Source: Xanthobacteraceae bacterium (GTDB taxonomy: Bacteria; Pseudomonadota; Alphaproteobacteria; Rhizobiales; Xanthobacteraceae). From it: a stretch of 36,688 nt of DNA. Each line of letters opens with the position of its first letter. The first letter of the stretch is position 1. A model generated the notes under the pieces. It saw only the letters and a program-made list of their open reading frames with translations. It searched no databases and was not told the origin of the DNA. Position numbers and translations under genes: made by a program. This document shows, in pieces, positions 1-7,866 of this stretch. Location: contig JAIESI010000085.1 in NCBI GenBank assembly GCA_019746135.1, positions 1 through 36,688 of the forward strand, written 5' to 3'.

Positions 1-627
1 CAAGGCAATGGCGGGGCATCGGCGGGTTCGGGCGCGGCCTCGGTGGCTCCGGCCCCCGCTTCGGCTCATGCGCCGCGTTACGACGCGCCGCGAGGCGCAC
101 CTCGCGCCGCGGCGGTGGCGCGTCCGGTGGGCGATCCGGTTGTGCGGGCCGCGCCGCAGCCGCAAGGCACGCCCTCGCTCGTCATCCGCAACTTTGCCGA
201 GTTGGTCGCGCTTGCCGCCGACAAACGCGACATCCAGATGAAGCTCGCGCTCGAGCGCGACATGCGGCTGGTGCGCCTCGAGGATGGGCAGCTGGAAATC
301 GCGTTGGAACCGACGGCTTCGAAGCTCCTGGTCAATGACCTGTCGCGCAAGCTGCAGCAGTGGACCGGCCGGCCCTGGGTTGTGGTGATCTCGCGCGAGG
401 AGGGCGCGCCGACGCTGAAGTCGGTGGCCGATGCGCAGAAGGCCGAGCTCGAGATCGGGGTGCGCGCCGATCCGCTGGTCAAGGCGGTGCTGGAACGATT
501 CCCGGGCGCGGAGATTGTCGGCGTGCGCGGCCAGAAGGACATCGCACCGGAGCCGCCGCCGTCCGATCCGGATATTCCGCTGTCCGACGAGGACGGCTTC
601 GGTGACAACTGGGAACGCGACGACTAG
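1..627 (+). CDS. dnaX: DNA polymerase III subunit gamma/tau, C-terminal part
   Basis: The frame is open from base 1, so only the last 208 residues are visible; the ATPase clamp-loader core lies upstream of the window. The visible part starts with an Ala/Pro/Gly-rich linker (about residues 1-55). A compact domain follows, containing SLVIRNFAELVALAADKRD and LEIALEPTASKLLVNDLSRK, then a short acidic tail (DEDGFGDNWERDD). This matches the C-terminal domain typical of alphaproteobacterial gamma/tau, expected to contact the polymerase core at the fork. The ybaB start lies 11 bp downstream, and dnaX-ybaB-recR is a very common replication/repair order, which supports the call. The V at codon 15 is an internal GTG, not the gene start. 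Family identity is recognised from sequence and context, not from a search. Confidence 0.9.
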   Translation, partial: QGNGGASAGSGAASVAPAPASAHAPRYDAPRGAPRAAAVARPVGDPVVRAAPQPQGTPSLVIRNFAELVALAADKRDIQMKLALERDMRLVRLEDGQLEIALEPTASKLLVNDLSRKLQQWTGRPWVVVISREEGAPTLKSVADAQKAELEIGVRADPLVKAVLERFPGAEIVGVRGQKDIAPEPPPSDPDIPLSDEDGFGDNWERDD

Positions 628-638
628 CGAGTAGAAAC

Positions 639-965
639 ATGGCACTCGGCGACATGATGGGCCTGATGAAGCAGGCCGCGCAGCTGCAGAGCAAGATGCA
701 GGAGATGCAGGCCGAGCTCGACCGGATCGAGGTCGAGGGCACGGCCGGCGGCGGCATGGTGACGGTGACGCTCACCGCCAAGGGCGAGCTCAAGGGCGTC
801 AAGGTCGACGACTCGCTGATGAAGGCCGAGGAAAAGGAAATCCTCGAGGATCTGCTGGTCGCGGCCCATGCCGACGGGCGGAGGAAGGCCGAGACCGTCA
901 TGCAGGAAAAGATGAAGTCGCTGACCGGCGGCCTGCCGCTGCCGCCGGGGTTGAAGCTGTTCTGA
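639..965 (+). CDS. ybaB: YbaB/EbfC family nucleoid-associated protein
   Basis: This 108-residue protein has the usual length for the family. The N-terminal half is a long Met/Gln/Glu-rich helix (LMKQAAQLQSKMQEMQAEL). It is followed by the conserved beta-strand part VEGTAGGGMVTVTLTAKGEL and a C-terminal helix ending in PPGLKLF. Family members are small dimeric DNA-binding proteins that coat the nucleoid. The ATG lies 11 bp after the dnaX stop, and recR follows after 54 bp. The three genes probably form one transcription unit. Only a weak purine stretch precedes the ATG. No anomalies were seen. Confidence 0.95.
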   Translation: MALGDMMGLMKQAAQLQSKMQEMQAELDRIEVEGTAGGGMVTVTLTAKGELKGVKVDDSLMKAEEKEILEDLLVAAHADGRRKAETVMQEKMKSLTGGLPLPPGLKLF

Positions 966-1019
966 TACTGTCCGCGGGGCTCCGCGATTCGCGGGCGGAG
1001 CGAGGCGCGACCATCACAG

Positions 1020-1625
1020 ATGCCAAAATCCACCGCCGGACCTGAGATCGAGCGCCTGATCCAGTTGCTGGCGCGCCTGCCGGGGCTTGGGCCCCGCTCG
1101 GCGCGGCGCGCGGCGCTGCACCTGATCAAGAAGCGCGAGCCGCTGATGGCGCCGCTCGCCGCCGCGCTGCAGACCGCGATCGAGAAGATCGTCGTCTGCA
1201 AGACCTGCGGCAATATCGACACCGTGGACCCCTGCACGGTGTGCACCGACCCGCGGCGCGACCCTTCGGTGATCATCGTCGTGGCGGACGTCGCCGATGT
1301 CTGGGCGCTGGAGCGCGCCGGCGTGCTCAGCGCGCGCTATCACGTGCTCGGCGGCACGCTGTCGCCGCTCGACGGCGTGGGACCGGCCGAATTGACCATC
1401 GACGCGCTGATCACGCGTGCGCACGATCCCGAGGTGAAGGAGATCGTGCTGGCGCTCAACGCCACGGTCGACGGCCAGACCACGGCGCATTACATCACCG
1501 ATCTTTTGCACGATGCGAACGTCACGGTGACCAGGCTCGCCCATGGCGTGCCGGTCGGCGGCGAGCTCGATTATCTCGACGAAGGCACGCTGTCGGCGGC
1601 GATCCGCAGCCGCACGCCGCTTTAG
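1020..1625 (+). CDS. recR: Recombination mediator protein RecR
   Basis: The 201-residue product has the standard RecR architecture. A helix-hairpin-helix ([18 protein letters not shown], about residues 18-36) is followed by a four-cysteine zinc finger (CKTCGN ... CTVC, about residues 60-75). A Toprim domain comes next ([18 protein letters not shown] onwards), and the C-terminal Walker B-like region contains [10 protein letters not shown]. RecR acts with RecO and RecF to load RecA on gapped DNA. The gene is third in the dnaX-ybaB-recR order. Its stop codon overlaps the 3' end of the convergent permease gene by 4 bp. Confidence 0.97.
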   Translation: MPKSTAGPEIERLIQLLARLPGLGPRSARRAALHLIKKREPLMAPLAAALQTAIEKIVVCKTCGNIDTVDPCTVCTDPRRDPSVIIVVADVADVWALERAGVLSARYHVLGGTLSPLDGVGPAELTIDALITRAHDPEVKEIVLALNATVDGQTTAHYITDLLHDANVTVTRLAHGVPVGGELDYLDEGTLSAAIRSRTPL

Positions 1626-3007
1626 TCGGCTGCGCCCGCGGGTTTCGCCGGGCCGAGCGGTGCGAAGTGGCCGCGCGTCTGCAGCCACCACAGCAGCACG
1701 AGGCTCGGCAGCGCCGTCAGCGAGCTGAGCGTGAAGAACCAGACCCAGCCGGCGGCTTCGGCGGCAAAGCCCGCGCCCGACGAGAGATATGTGCGGCCGA
1801 CTGCCGAAAGCGCGGTCAACAGTGCATATTGGGTCGCCGTGTGCAGCGGCGACTGGCAGAGCGCCGACAGGTACGCAACGAAGATCACCGTGCCGATCGC
1901 GCCGGTAAAATTCTCGGCGATGATGGCCGCGGTCAGCGCCCAATAGCTCTGTCCGGCAAAGGCCAAGCCCGTGAACACCAGGTTCGACGCCATCTGCAGG
2001 AACGCGCCGATCCAGAGGCTTGTTGCGAGCGGGTAGGCGCGGGCGACGAAGCCGCCGGCAAAGCCGCCGATCAGGGTTGCGGCAAGGCCGACGCCCTTGA
2101 CGATGGCGGCATAGTCGTTGCGGGAAAAGCCGAGATCGATCACGAACGGCGTCGTCATCGCGCCGGCAAAGGCATCGCAGAACTTGTAGAGGATGACGAA
2201 GGCCAGCGCGACCAAGGCCATCTCGCGGGTGAGGAATTCGGAGAACGCGCTGATCGCCGTCCGCGTGACCCGCAGCAGCGGATTGTCGGTGGCGTGTTTC
2301 TCGTGCTCGGCGCTGACCGGCGCCGAGCGCTCAGGCTCGGTCGCGAGCAGCGCGGTGACGACGCCGATCCCGACAAATGCCGCCATGGTCACATAGCCGA
2401 GCGACCAGGCGAGGTCCTTGCCGGCGCCGAGGTCCTCGAACCCGGTGACGATGAACAGTGCGCCGGCGGTCGACACCAGCATGCCGACGCGATAGGCCGC
2501 GACGTAGGACGCCATGCCGGCCGCCTGCTCGCTGGTGTCGAGACTCTCGATGCGGAAGGCATCGATGACGATGTCCTGAGTCGCGGATGCGGCGGCGACC
2601 AGAAGCGCCGCGCCGAACACCAGATACCACGGCGAGATTTTCGGATTGCACAGCGCCAGCAGGACGATCGCCGCGATCATCAGCAACTGCGACAGCACCA
2701 GCCAGCCGCGGCGGCGGCCGAGCCAGGCCGACAGCACCGGCACGTCGAGCGCGTCGACCACCGGGGCCCAGAGGAACTTGATGGTGTAGGGCGTGCCGAC
2801 CAGCGTAAAGAGACCGATGGTGCCGAGATCGACGCCCGCTTCGCGCATCCACACCGACAGCGTCGAGCCGGACAGCGCGAGCGGCAGGCCCGCCGAAAAG
2901 CCGAGAAACAGCACGATCAGCACGCGCGGCTTCAGGTAGACCGCGAAGGCTTCGGTCCAAGTGGGCTTGGTGGGCTTGGCCGGCTCGGTTTCAGCCGCTG
3001 CGGTCAT
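1622..3007 (-). CDS. ampG: AmpG-family MFS permease
   Basis: This is a 461-residue integral membrane protein with about 12 hydrophobic segments. The N-terminal signature ([21 protein letters not shown], then [17 protein letters not shown] and [12 protein letters not shown]) is that of the AmpG/acetyl-CoA transporter branch of the major facilitator superfamily. Known AmpG proteins import anhydro-muropeptides from the periplasm for cell-wall recycling and beta-lactamase induction. Whether this copy moves muropeptides cannot be read from sequence. The C-terminus is Pro/Ala-rich and cytoplasmic. The gene is convergent with recR (4-bp overlap) and lies 58 bp downstream of rmuC on the same strand. 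The symbol reflects family rather than proven function. Confidence 0.8.
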   Translation of the reverse strand: MTAAAETEPAKPTKPTWTEAFAVYLKPRVLIVLFLGFSAGLPLALSGSTLSVWMREAGVDLGTIGLFTLVGTPYTIKFLWAPVVDALDVPVLSAWLGRRRGWLVLSQLLMIAAIVLLALCNPKISPWYLVFGAALLVAAASATQDIVIDAFRIESLDTSEQAAGMASYVAAYRVGMLVSTAGALFIVTGFEDLGAGKDLAWSLGYVTMAAFVGIGVVTALLATEPERSAPVSAEHEKHATDNPLLRVTRTAISAFSEFLTREMALVALAFVILYKFCDAFAGAMTTPFVIDLGFSRNDYAAIVKGVGLAATLIGGFAGGFVARAYPLATSLWIGAFLQMASNLVFTGLAFAGQSYWALTAAIIAENFTGAIGTVIFVAYLSALCQSPLHTATQYALLTALSAVGRTYLSSGAGFAAEAAGWVWFFTLSSLTALPSLVLLWWLQTRGHFAPLGPAKPAGAAD

Positions 3008-3065
3008 TCCGGGGGTCCCCGCGGGTCGGCCGCTGTTCTAGCCAATCCGCACCGGAAAGCAAAAT

Positions 3066-4196
3066 TCACTCGGCGGCGCCGAGCCGTCGCATCGGCCCGA
3101 TGTCGTCGCTCGCCTCTTCCAGCTCGCCGACCTCGACCTGCCGGATGCGCTCGCCGCGCGTCTCGATCTTCTCGATCGAGATCAGCGCCTGCCGGACGTC
3201 CTCGTTCGACTGGTTGAAGTGCTGCTGCAGCTTGCGGACCCGGTCGCCGAGCCGGCCGATATCGCCCATCAGGTGGCCGACCTCGTCGCGGATCTGGTCG
3301 GCCGCCTCGCGCATGCGCGCGTCCTTCTGGATCTGCTGCACCACCTGGATCGCCAGCATCAGCAGCGCCGGCGACACCATCACGACGCGCGCGCGATAGG
3401 CCTTCTGCACCAGATCGTCGAAGTTGTCGTAAATCTCGGCATAGACCGACTCGGAGGGCACGAACATCAGCGCCATCTCGTGCGTCTCGCCCGGGATCAG
3501 ATACTTGTCGGCGATCTCGCTGAAGTGCCGTGTCACGTCCTGACGCAGCCGTTGCGTGGCGAGCCGCTTTTCGTCGTCTGACCTGGCTTCGCGAAAAGCG
3601 GTGACACCCTCCAGCGGAAACTTCGCGTCGATGACGAGCGGCCGCTTGTCGGGCATGAACACGCAGCAGTCCGGACGGGTCCGGTTGGAGAGGGTGTACT
3701 GGAATTCGTAGGCGCCCTTCGGCAGCCCGTCCTGCACGATCGATTCCATGCGCGCCTGGCCGAACGCGCCGCGCGACTGCTTGTTGGTCAGGACGCTTTG
3801 CAGCGAGGTCACCTGCGAGGCGAGGTCGGTCAGGTTCCGCTGCGCGTTGTCGATGACGGCAAGGCGCTCGTTGAGCTTCTGCAGGTTCTCGGTGGTGTGC
3901 CGGGTCGCATTCTGCACCGAGGTGCCCAGATGCTGAGTGACCGCGTCGAGCCGTTCGTGCACCGAGCTTTGCAACTGGGTCTGGGCCTTGGCGAGCAGCT
4001 CGCCCATCGCCTGCACGCGGGCGCCGAGCTCGATGATCCGCTGATCGGCGAGTTGCGCGGCAGTCGCCTGCTCGGCGGCGCGCTGCGCCGCGGCGGGGTC
4101 TTCCGCGGGCGTCCGGGTCCGCGCGACGAACACGGCGAGGCCGGCGATGGCGAGCCCGACGACCAGACCGAGCGCAACGAGGATGGCGGTTTCCAT
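3066..4196 (-). CDS. rmuC: DNA recombination protein RmuC
   Basis: The 376-residue product starts with one N-terminal membrane anchor (METAILVALGLVVGLAIAG). A long Gln/Ala-rich coiled coil follows (about residues 30-150), then the RmuC nuclease-like core with VIDAKFPLEG, FVPSESVYAEIYD and VSPALLMLAIQVV, and a final helical tail. RmuC limits inversions between short inverted repeats. The frame stays open to 4286, but the ATG at 4196 is preferred because the hydrophobic anchor begins there. The 30 upstream residues look non-coding and enter the divergent promoter region of def. Confidence 0.92.
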   Translation of the reverse strand: METAILVALGLVVGLAIAGLAVFVARTRTPAEDPAAAQRAAEQATAAQLADQRIIELGARVQAMGELLAKAQTQLQSSVHERLDAVTQHLGTSVQNATRHTTENLQKLNERLAVIDNAQRNLTDLASQVTSLQSVLTNKQSRGAFGQARMESIVQDGLPKGAYEFQYTLSNRTRPDCCVFMPDKRPLVIDAKFPLEGVTAFREARSDDEKRLATQRLRQDVTRHFSEIADKYLIPGETHEMALMFVPSESVYAEIYDNFDDLVQKAYRARVVMVSPALLMLAIQVVQQIQKDARMREAADQIRDEVGHLMGDIGRLGDRVRKLQQHFNQSNEDVRQALISIEKIETRGERIRQVEVGELEEASDDIGPMRRLGAAE

Positions 4197-4285
4197 GATG
4201 CAATCTTTACGCGATTCGGCATTTGCCCTTCGGCCCGGCGAAACCCCGTCGACCGGAATCTCGGCGTGAACAAACAGAGAACACA

Positions 4286-4313
4286 TTGACCCGCAGAAGT
4301 CCAGCCCTTAAAT
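4286..4313 (+). promoter_or_regulatory. Candidate sigma70-type promoter for def-fmt
   Basis: TTGACC (4286-4291) and TTAAAT (4308-4313) are separated by 16 bp and point toward def, whose ATG is 37 bp beyond the -10 box. The boxes lie in the intergenic region between divergent rmuC and def, where a promoter is expected. Identified by eye only; no transcription-start data are available. Confidence 0.4.
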
Positions 4314-4349
4314 CGCGGCCAACAGTGCAAGGCATTGGCGTGTAAGGAT

Positions 4350-4874
4350 ATGGCGCGGGAAATCCTCATTTTGCCGGACAAGCGGCTGCGGCAGGTCTCC
4401 AAGCCTGTGGCGAAGATCGACTCGGCGACCAGGAAGCTCGTCGAGGACATGTTCGAAACCATGTACGAGGCCCCCGGCATCGGGCTGGCGGCGATCCAGA
4501 TCGGCGAGCCGGTGCGGGTCGTCACCATGGACCTCGCCAAGAAGGACGAGCCGAAGCAGCCGCGGGTGTTCATCAATCCGGAGCTGGTCTCGATGTCCGA
4601 GACCAGGAACGTCCACGAGGAGGGCTGCCTCTCGATCCCGGAATACTACGAGGAGGTCGAGCGCCCGGCCGAGGTGAAGGTCAAATATCTCGATCTGGAC
4701 GGCAAGGAGCAGGAGATCGAGGCGAACGGCCTGCTCGCCACCTGCCTGCAGCATGAGATCGACCACCTCAACGGCGTGCTGTTCATCGACCACATTTCCA
4801 AGCTGAAGCGCGATCGCGTCGTCAAGAAATTCACCAAGCAGCTCAAGCAGTCCGGCAAGCGAGCGGCGGAGTAA
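4350..4874 (+). CDS. def: Peptide deformylase
   Basis: The 174-residue protein removes the N-formyl group from nascent proteins. All three active-site motifs are present: [10 protein letters not shown] (motif 1), EEGCLSIPE with the metal-binding Cys (motif 2), and QHEIDHLNG, the HExxDH metal site (motif 3). The ATG at 4350 is chosen over the TTG 15 bp upstream because AAGGA (about 4343-4347) precedes it and the conserved start [14 protein letters not shown] begins there. Def and fmt act on the same pathway and are adjacent, separated by a palindromic repeat. Confidence 0.97.
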   Translation: MAREILILPDKRLRQVSKPVAKIDSATRKLVEDMFETMYEAPGIGLAAIQIGEPVRVVTMDLAKKDEPKQPRVFINPELVSMSETRNVHEEGCLSIPEYYEEVERPAEVKVKYLDLDGKEQEIEANGLLATCLQHEIDHLNGVLFIDHISKLKRDRVVKKFTKQLKQSGKRAAE

Positions 4875-4876
4875 GG

Positions 4877-4921
4877 GCATGATCCCGAAAAGTGGGTACC
4901 GGTTTTCGGACAAGATCATGC
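4877..4921. repeat. Palindromic intergenic repeat, single-palindrome copy (RIME-like)
   Basis: A 45-bp palindrome begins GCATGATC and ends GATCATGC, with an inner CCGAAAA ... TTTTCGG pair. It sits between the def stop and the fmt start. The same palindrome, followed by a second one, occurs at 7158 and 26354, so this is a member of a dispersed family resembling rhizobial intergenic mosaic elements. This copy lacks the second palindrome and carries GGTACC in the loop. Confidence 0.85.
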
Positions 4922-4936
4922 TCAACGAAAAGTGAC

Positions 4937-5860
4937 ATGCCGCTTCGCCTCGTCTTCATGGGCACGCCCGATTTCGCCGTGCCGACGCTCCTGGAGCTGG
5001 CCGGCAGCGGTCGCAAGATCGCCGCGGTCTATACCCGCGCCGCCAAGCCCGGCGGCCGCCGCGGGCTCGAGCTTGTGCCGTCGCCGGTCGAGCGCGAGGC
5101 GAGACGGCTCGGCATCCCGGTGCTGACGCCCGCGTCGCTGAAGGGCGCGGACGAGCAGACGGCCTTCGCCAGGCATGAGGCCGATGCGGCCGTCGTCGTC
5201 GCCTACGGCCTGATCCTGCCGAAGCCGATCCTCAACGCGCCGCAACACGGCTGCTTCAATCTGCATGCGTCGCTGCTGCCGCGCTGGCGTGGCGCAGCGC
5301 CGATCAACCGCGCCATCATGGCGGGCGACGCCGAGACCGGCGTGACCGTGATGAAGATGGACGAGGGCCTCGACACCGGCGGCATGGCGCTGATCGAGCG
5401 CATTCCGATCGGCGCGGCGATGACCGCGGGCGAGTTGCACGACACCATGGCGCCGCGCGGCGCGAAACTGATGGCGCAGGCGATCTCCGAGCTGGAGCAG
5501 GGACGGCTCAAGCTCGCGCCGCAGCCCGTGGAGGGCGTGACCTACGCCGCCAAGATCGACAAGGGCGAGACCCGGATCGACTGGGGCCGGCCGTGGAACA
5601 ACGTGCACGACCACATGCGCGGGCTCGCGCCGTTTCCCGGCGCCTGGTTCGAGCTGGGCAAGGACCGCATCAAGGTGCTGCGCAGCGCCAGGGGCGAGGG
5701 CAGCGGTGCGCCGGGCACGGTGCTCGACGACCGCCTGACGATTGCCTGCGCGAGCGGAGCGGTGCGGATCGTCGAGCTGCAGAAGGCCGGCGGCAAGCCG
5801 ATGCGCACGGAAGACTTTCTGCGCGGCACGGCGGTGCAGGCCGGAGCGCGGCTCGGATGA
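4937..5860 (+). CDS. fmt: Methionyl-tRNA formyltransferase
   Basis: The 307-residue enzyme transfers a formyl group from 10-formyl-THF to initiator Met-tRNA. The N-terminal catalytic domain opens with [16 protein letters not shown]. It carries the Asn-His catalytic segment [16 protein letters not shown], and the third catalytic residue lies in [10 protein letters not shown]. The C-terminal tRNA-binding domain ends with [15 protein letters not shown]. An in-frame start lies upstream inside the palindromic repeat, but the ATG at 4937 begins exactly at the conserved N-terminus. The stop overlaps the next gene's start as ATGA, so translation is probably coupled. Confidence 0.97.
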   Translation: MPLRLVFMGTPDFAVPTLLELAGSGRKIAAVYTRAAKPGGRRGLELVPSPVEREARRLGIPVLTPASLKGADEQTAFARHEADAAVVVAYGLILPKPILNAPQHGCFNLHASLLPRWRGAAPINRAIMAGDAETGVTVMKMDEGLDTGGMALIERIPIGAAMTAGELHDTMAPRGAKLMAQAISELEQGRLKLAPQPVEGVTYAAKIDKGETRIDWGRPWNNVHDHMRGLAPFPGAWFELGKDRIKVLRSARGEGSGAPGTVLDDRLTIACASGAVRIVELQKAGGKPMRTEDFLRGTAVQAGARLG

Positions 5861-6357
5861 GCGAAGTCTTGAACATCCGCCCGGAGCGGCCGGACGACGC
5901 CGCGGCCGTGCGGGCCTTGCTCGATGCCGCATTCGGCGGCGACACCGAATCGCAGGTGGTCGAGCGGCTGCGGGCCGATGGCGATTTCGTGCTGTCGCTC
6001 GTCGCCGAGAACGGCGAGGGTATCGCCGGCTATGTCGGGTTTCCCCGGCTGGTGCTTCGGCTCGATGAGCGCAACGTGCCGGTGGCGGGCCTCGCGCCGG
6101 TCGGCGTGTCGCCGCCGTTGCAGCGCCGGGGCATCGGCGGCGCGCTGATCCGCGACGGTGTCGCACGCCTCAAGGACCGCGCCGAGCGGCTCGTGTTCGT
6201 GCTCGGCGATCCGGCCTATTATGGCCGCTTCGGCTTCACGGTGATGGAAGGCTTCCTGTCGCCCTACGCCGGGCCGTATTTTCAGGCGCTGTTGCTTGCG
6301 CCGGATGCGCCGAAGGCGGGCCGGGTATCCTATCCCCGGGCCTTCGACGGTCTCTGA
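5857..6357 (+). CDS. GNAT-family N-acetyltransferase
   Basis: The 166-residue protein resembles the YhbS-type branch of the GNAT fold. It contains the acetyl-CoA pyrophosphate loop [14 protein letters not shown] (about residues 87-100), preceded by LAPVGVSPP. Toward the C-terminus it has [12 protein letters not shown], also typical of this branch. The acceptor substrate is unknown. The ATG overlaps the fmt stop (ATGA), so it is translationally coupled to fmt, and truA follows after a 12-bp tandem repeat. Its place in a translation gene cluster suggests, without proof, that its target could be a protein or tRNA-related amine. Confidence 0.8.
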   Translation: MSEVLNIRPERPDDAAAVRALLDAAFGGDTESQVVERLRADGDFVLSLVAENGEGIAGYVGFPRLVLRLDERNVPVAGLAPVGVSPPLQRRGIGGALIRDGVARLKDRAERLVFVLGDPAYYGRFGFTVMEGFLSPYAGPYFQALLLAPDAPKAGRVSYPRAFDGL

Positions 6358-6360
6358 ACC

Positions 6361-6420
6361 CAAGTCGTGGGCCAAGTCGTGGGCCAAGTCGTGAGCCAAG
6401 TCGTGAACCAAGTCGTGAAC
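6361..6420 (+). repeat. Five tandem 12-bp repeats immediately before truA
   Basis: Five head-to-tail copies of CAAGTCGTGGGC or variants (two GGGC, one GAGC, two GAAC) fill all but a few bases between the GNAT stop and the truA ATG at 6422. The last copies therefore occupy the position of the truA ribosome-binding site, and no clear Shine-Dalgarno sequence is visible. Copy number could be variable. Confidence 0.95.
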
Positions 6421-6421
6421 C

Positions 6422-7159
6422 ATGCCGCGCTACAAGATCATCGTCGAATATGACGGCGCGCCGTTCGTCGGCTGGCAGCTTCAGGAGAGGGACCTGTCGG
6501 TGCAGGGCGCGCTGATGGCCGCGATCGAGGCGTTCAGCGGCGAGAAGGTCATGGTGCAGGGCGCGGGCCGCACCGACGCCGGCGTCCACGCCATCGGCCA
6601 GGTGGCGCATTTCGACCTTGCGACCGAGCGCGAGACCGACACGGTGCGCGACGCGATCAATGCGCATCTGCGGCCGCTCCCGGTCGCGGTGCTGTCGGCC
6701 GAGACGGTCGCGGCCGATTTCGACGCGCGGCGTTCGGCGCTGCGCCGCCACTACTTCTACCGCATCGGCAACCGCCGTCCTGATCTGGCGCTGGAGCGCG
6801 GCCGCGCCTGGCGGGTGCCGCGGCGGCTCGATGCGCAGGCGATGCACGCCGCGGCGCAGCGCCTGATCGGCAAGCACGATTTCACGACGTTTCGCTCGAC
6901 CGAGTGCCAGGCCAAGTCGCCGGAGAAGACGCTCGACAAGCTCGACGTCTCGCGTGTCGGCGATGAGGTTCACATCACCGCCGTCGCCCGCTCGTTCCTG
7001 CACAACCAGGTGCGCTCGATGGTCGGCTCGCTGGCGCTCGTCGGCGATGGCAAGTGGCAGGCGGACGACCTGTGGCGCGCGCTGCAGGCGCGCGACCGCG
7101 CGGCCTGCGGTCCGGTCGGGCCGCCGGACGGGCTCTATCTGGTGCGGGTGGATTACTGA
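6422..7159 (+). CDS. truA: tRNA pseudouridine(38-40) synthase
   Basis: The 245-residue enzyme isomerises uridines 38-40 in the tRNA anticodon arm. It begins with [17 protein letters not shown] and holds the catalytic motif [18 protein letters not shown], whose first Asp is the nucleophile. The conserved [13 protein letters not shown] segment lies near the C-terminus. The start ATG abuts the tandem 12-bp repeats. The TGA stop overlaps the GAG that begins the palindromic mosaic repeat. Confidence 0.97.
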   Translation: MPRYKIIVEYDGAPFVGWQLQERDLSVQGALMAAIEAFSGEKVMVQGAGRTDAGVHAIGQVAHFDLATERETDTVRDAINAHLRPLPVAVLSAETVAADFDARRSALRRHYFYRIGNRRPDLALERGRAWRVPRRLDAQAMHAAAQRLIGKHDFTTFRSTECQAKSPEKTLDKLDVSRVGDEVHITAVARSFLHNQVRSMVGSLALVGDGKWQADDLWRALQARDRAACGPVGPPDGLYLVRVDY

Positions 7160-7258
7160 GCATGATCCCGAAAAGTGTGAAGCGGTTTTCGGAAAAGATC
7201 ATGCTCGAACAGGAAGCTAAAGCGGGATGACGATTCGAAGAGAAGTCATCCCGCTTTA
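7158..7258. repeat. Two-palindrome intergenic mosaic repeat (RIME-like)
   Basis: Palindrome A (7158-7206) has arms GAGCATGATC and GATCATGCTC with an inner CCGAAAA/TTTTCGG pair. Palindrome B (7218-7258) has 14-bp arms, TAAAGCGGGATGAC and its complement. The element fills the gap between the convergent truA and methyltransferase-like genes and shares bases with the truA stop. It differs from the copy at 26354 at only about three positions. In RNA both palindromes would form stem-loops at transcript ends. Confidence 0.93.
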
Positions 7259-7265
7259 AGCGCCG

Positions 7266-7844
7266 CTATCTTTTCTTCTTCTGGAACACCAGCAGCGTCT
7301 TGAACTCGCCGACGCGCTTGACCTTTCCCTTCTTCTCCCACTTGGCGATGATCGGCTCCGCCTTATGGAAGGCCATCGACTTTGTATAGAACAGGATATG
7401 GCCGCCTGGCTTGGTCTTGGCCGTGAACAGGTCGAGAAGCTTGGCGTCGTCCATTCCGCCATAGGCCTTGCTCGCCGTGTTCGGGAAGAAGAACTCGCAG
7501 AGGTGAAACATGGTCACGACATCGAACTCGGGCAGAAGCTTCGGGTTCGACAGATAGATGTCGCCGAAATAGGCGAGATAGCTCTTGCTGATCTGCGCCT
7601 TGGTGGTGGCGAGCTCGATGTAGGAATCGTATTCCTCCTTCGAGGCGGTGATCGCGAACACGGTGTTGCCGGATTTGTTGGTCGCCTGCTTGATGCCGAG
7701 CACGTGGTGCGTGCCGGTGCCGAAATGATAGATCAGCTTGTTTTTCAGCTTCTGCTTGGCGGCCCAATCGTTGAAATGGACGTCGCAGGGACAGACATCG
7801 ACATGCAGGTCCCAGCTGTCCGTCCAGTAGTTCATTTTCAGCAT
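7266..7844 (-). CDS. Methyltransferase-like protein of unknown substrate
   Basis: This 192-residue protein looks like a short class I SAM-dependent methyltransferase. It has a motif I-like turn, YHFGTGTHHVLGI (about residues 40-52). FDVVTMFHLCEFFF follows at the motif IV position, then KTKPGGHILFYTKSMA at the post-motif position. The N-terminus carries an unusual Cys pair (DVCPCDVHF). The C-terminus is Lys-rich. GGGAGAA precedes the ATG. The gene starts 22 bp after the SbmA-like ABC gene on the same strand and may be co-transcribed. The family assignment is inferred from the fold pattern only. Confidence 0.55.
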   Translation of the reverse strand: MLKMNYWTDSWDLHVDVCPCDVHFNDWAAKQKLKNKLIYHFGTGTHHVLGIKQATNKSGNTVFAITASKEEYDSYIELATTKAQISKSYLAYFGDIYLSNPKLLPEFDVVTMFHLCEFFFPNTASKAYGGMDDAKLLDLFTAKTKPGGHILFYTKSMAFHKAEPIIAKWEKKGKVKRVGEFKTLLVFQKKKR

Positions 7845-7866
7845 CGTTGTTCTCCCGGATGTGAAC

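Noticed and set aside
1241..3217. 658-residue open frame on the plus strand
   Set aside because: It overlaps recR out of frame and the permease in antisense. No recognisable domain; a shadow frame.
4197..4286. N-terminal 30-residue extension of RmuC
   Set aside because: The conserved membrane anchor starts at the ATG of 4196, and the extension covers the def promoter region.
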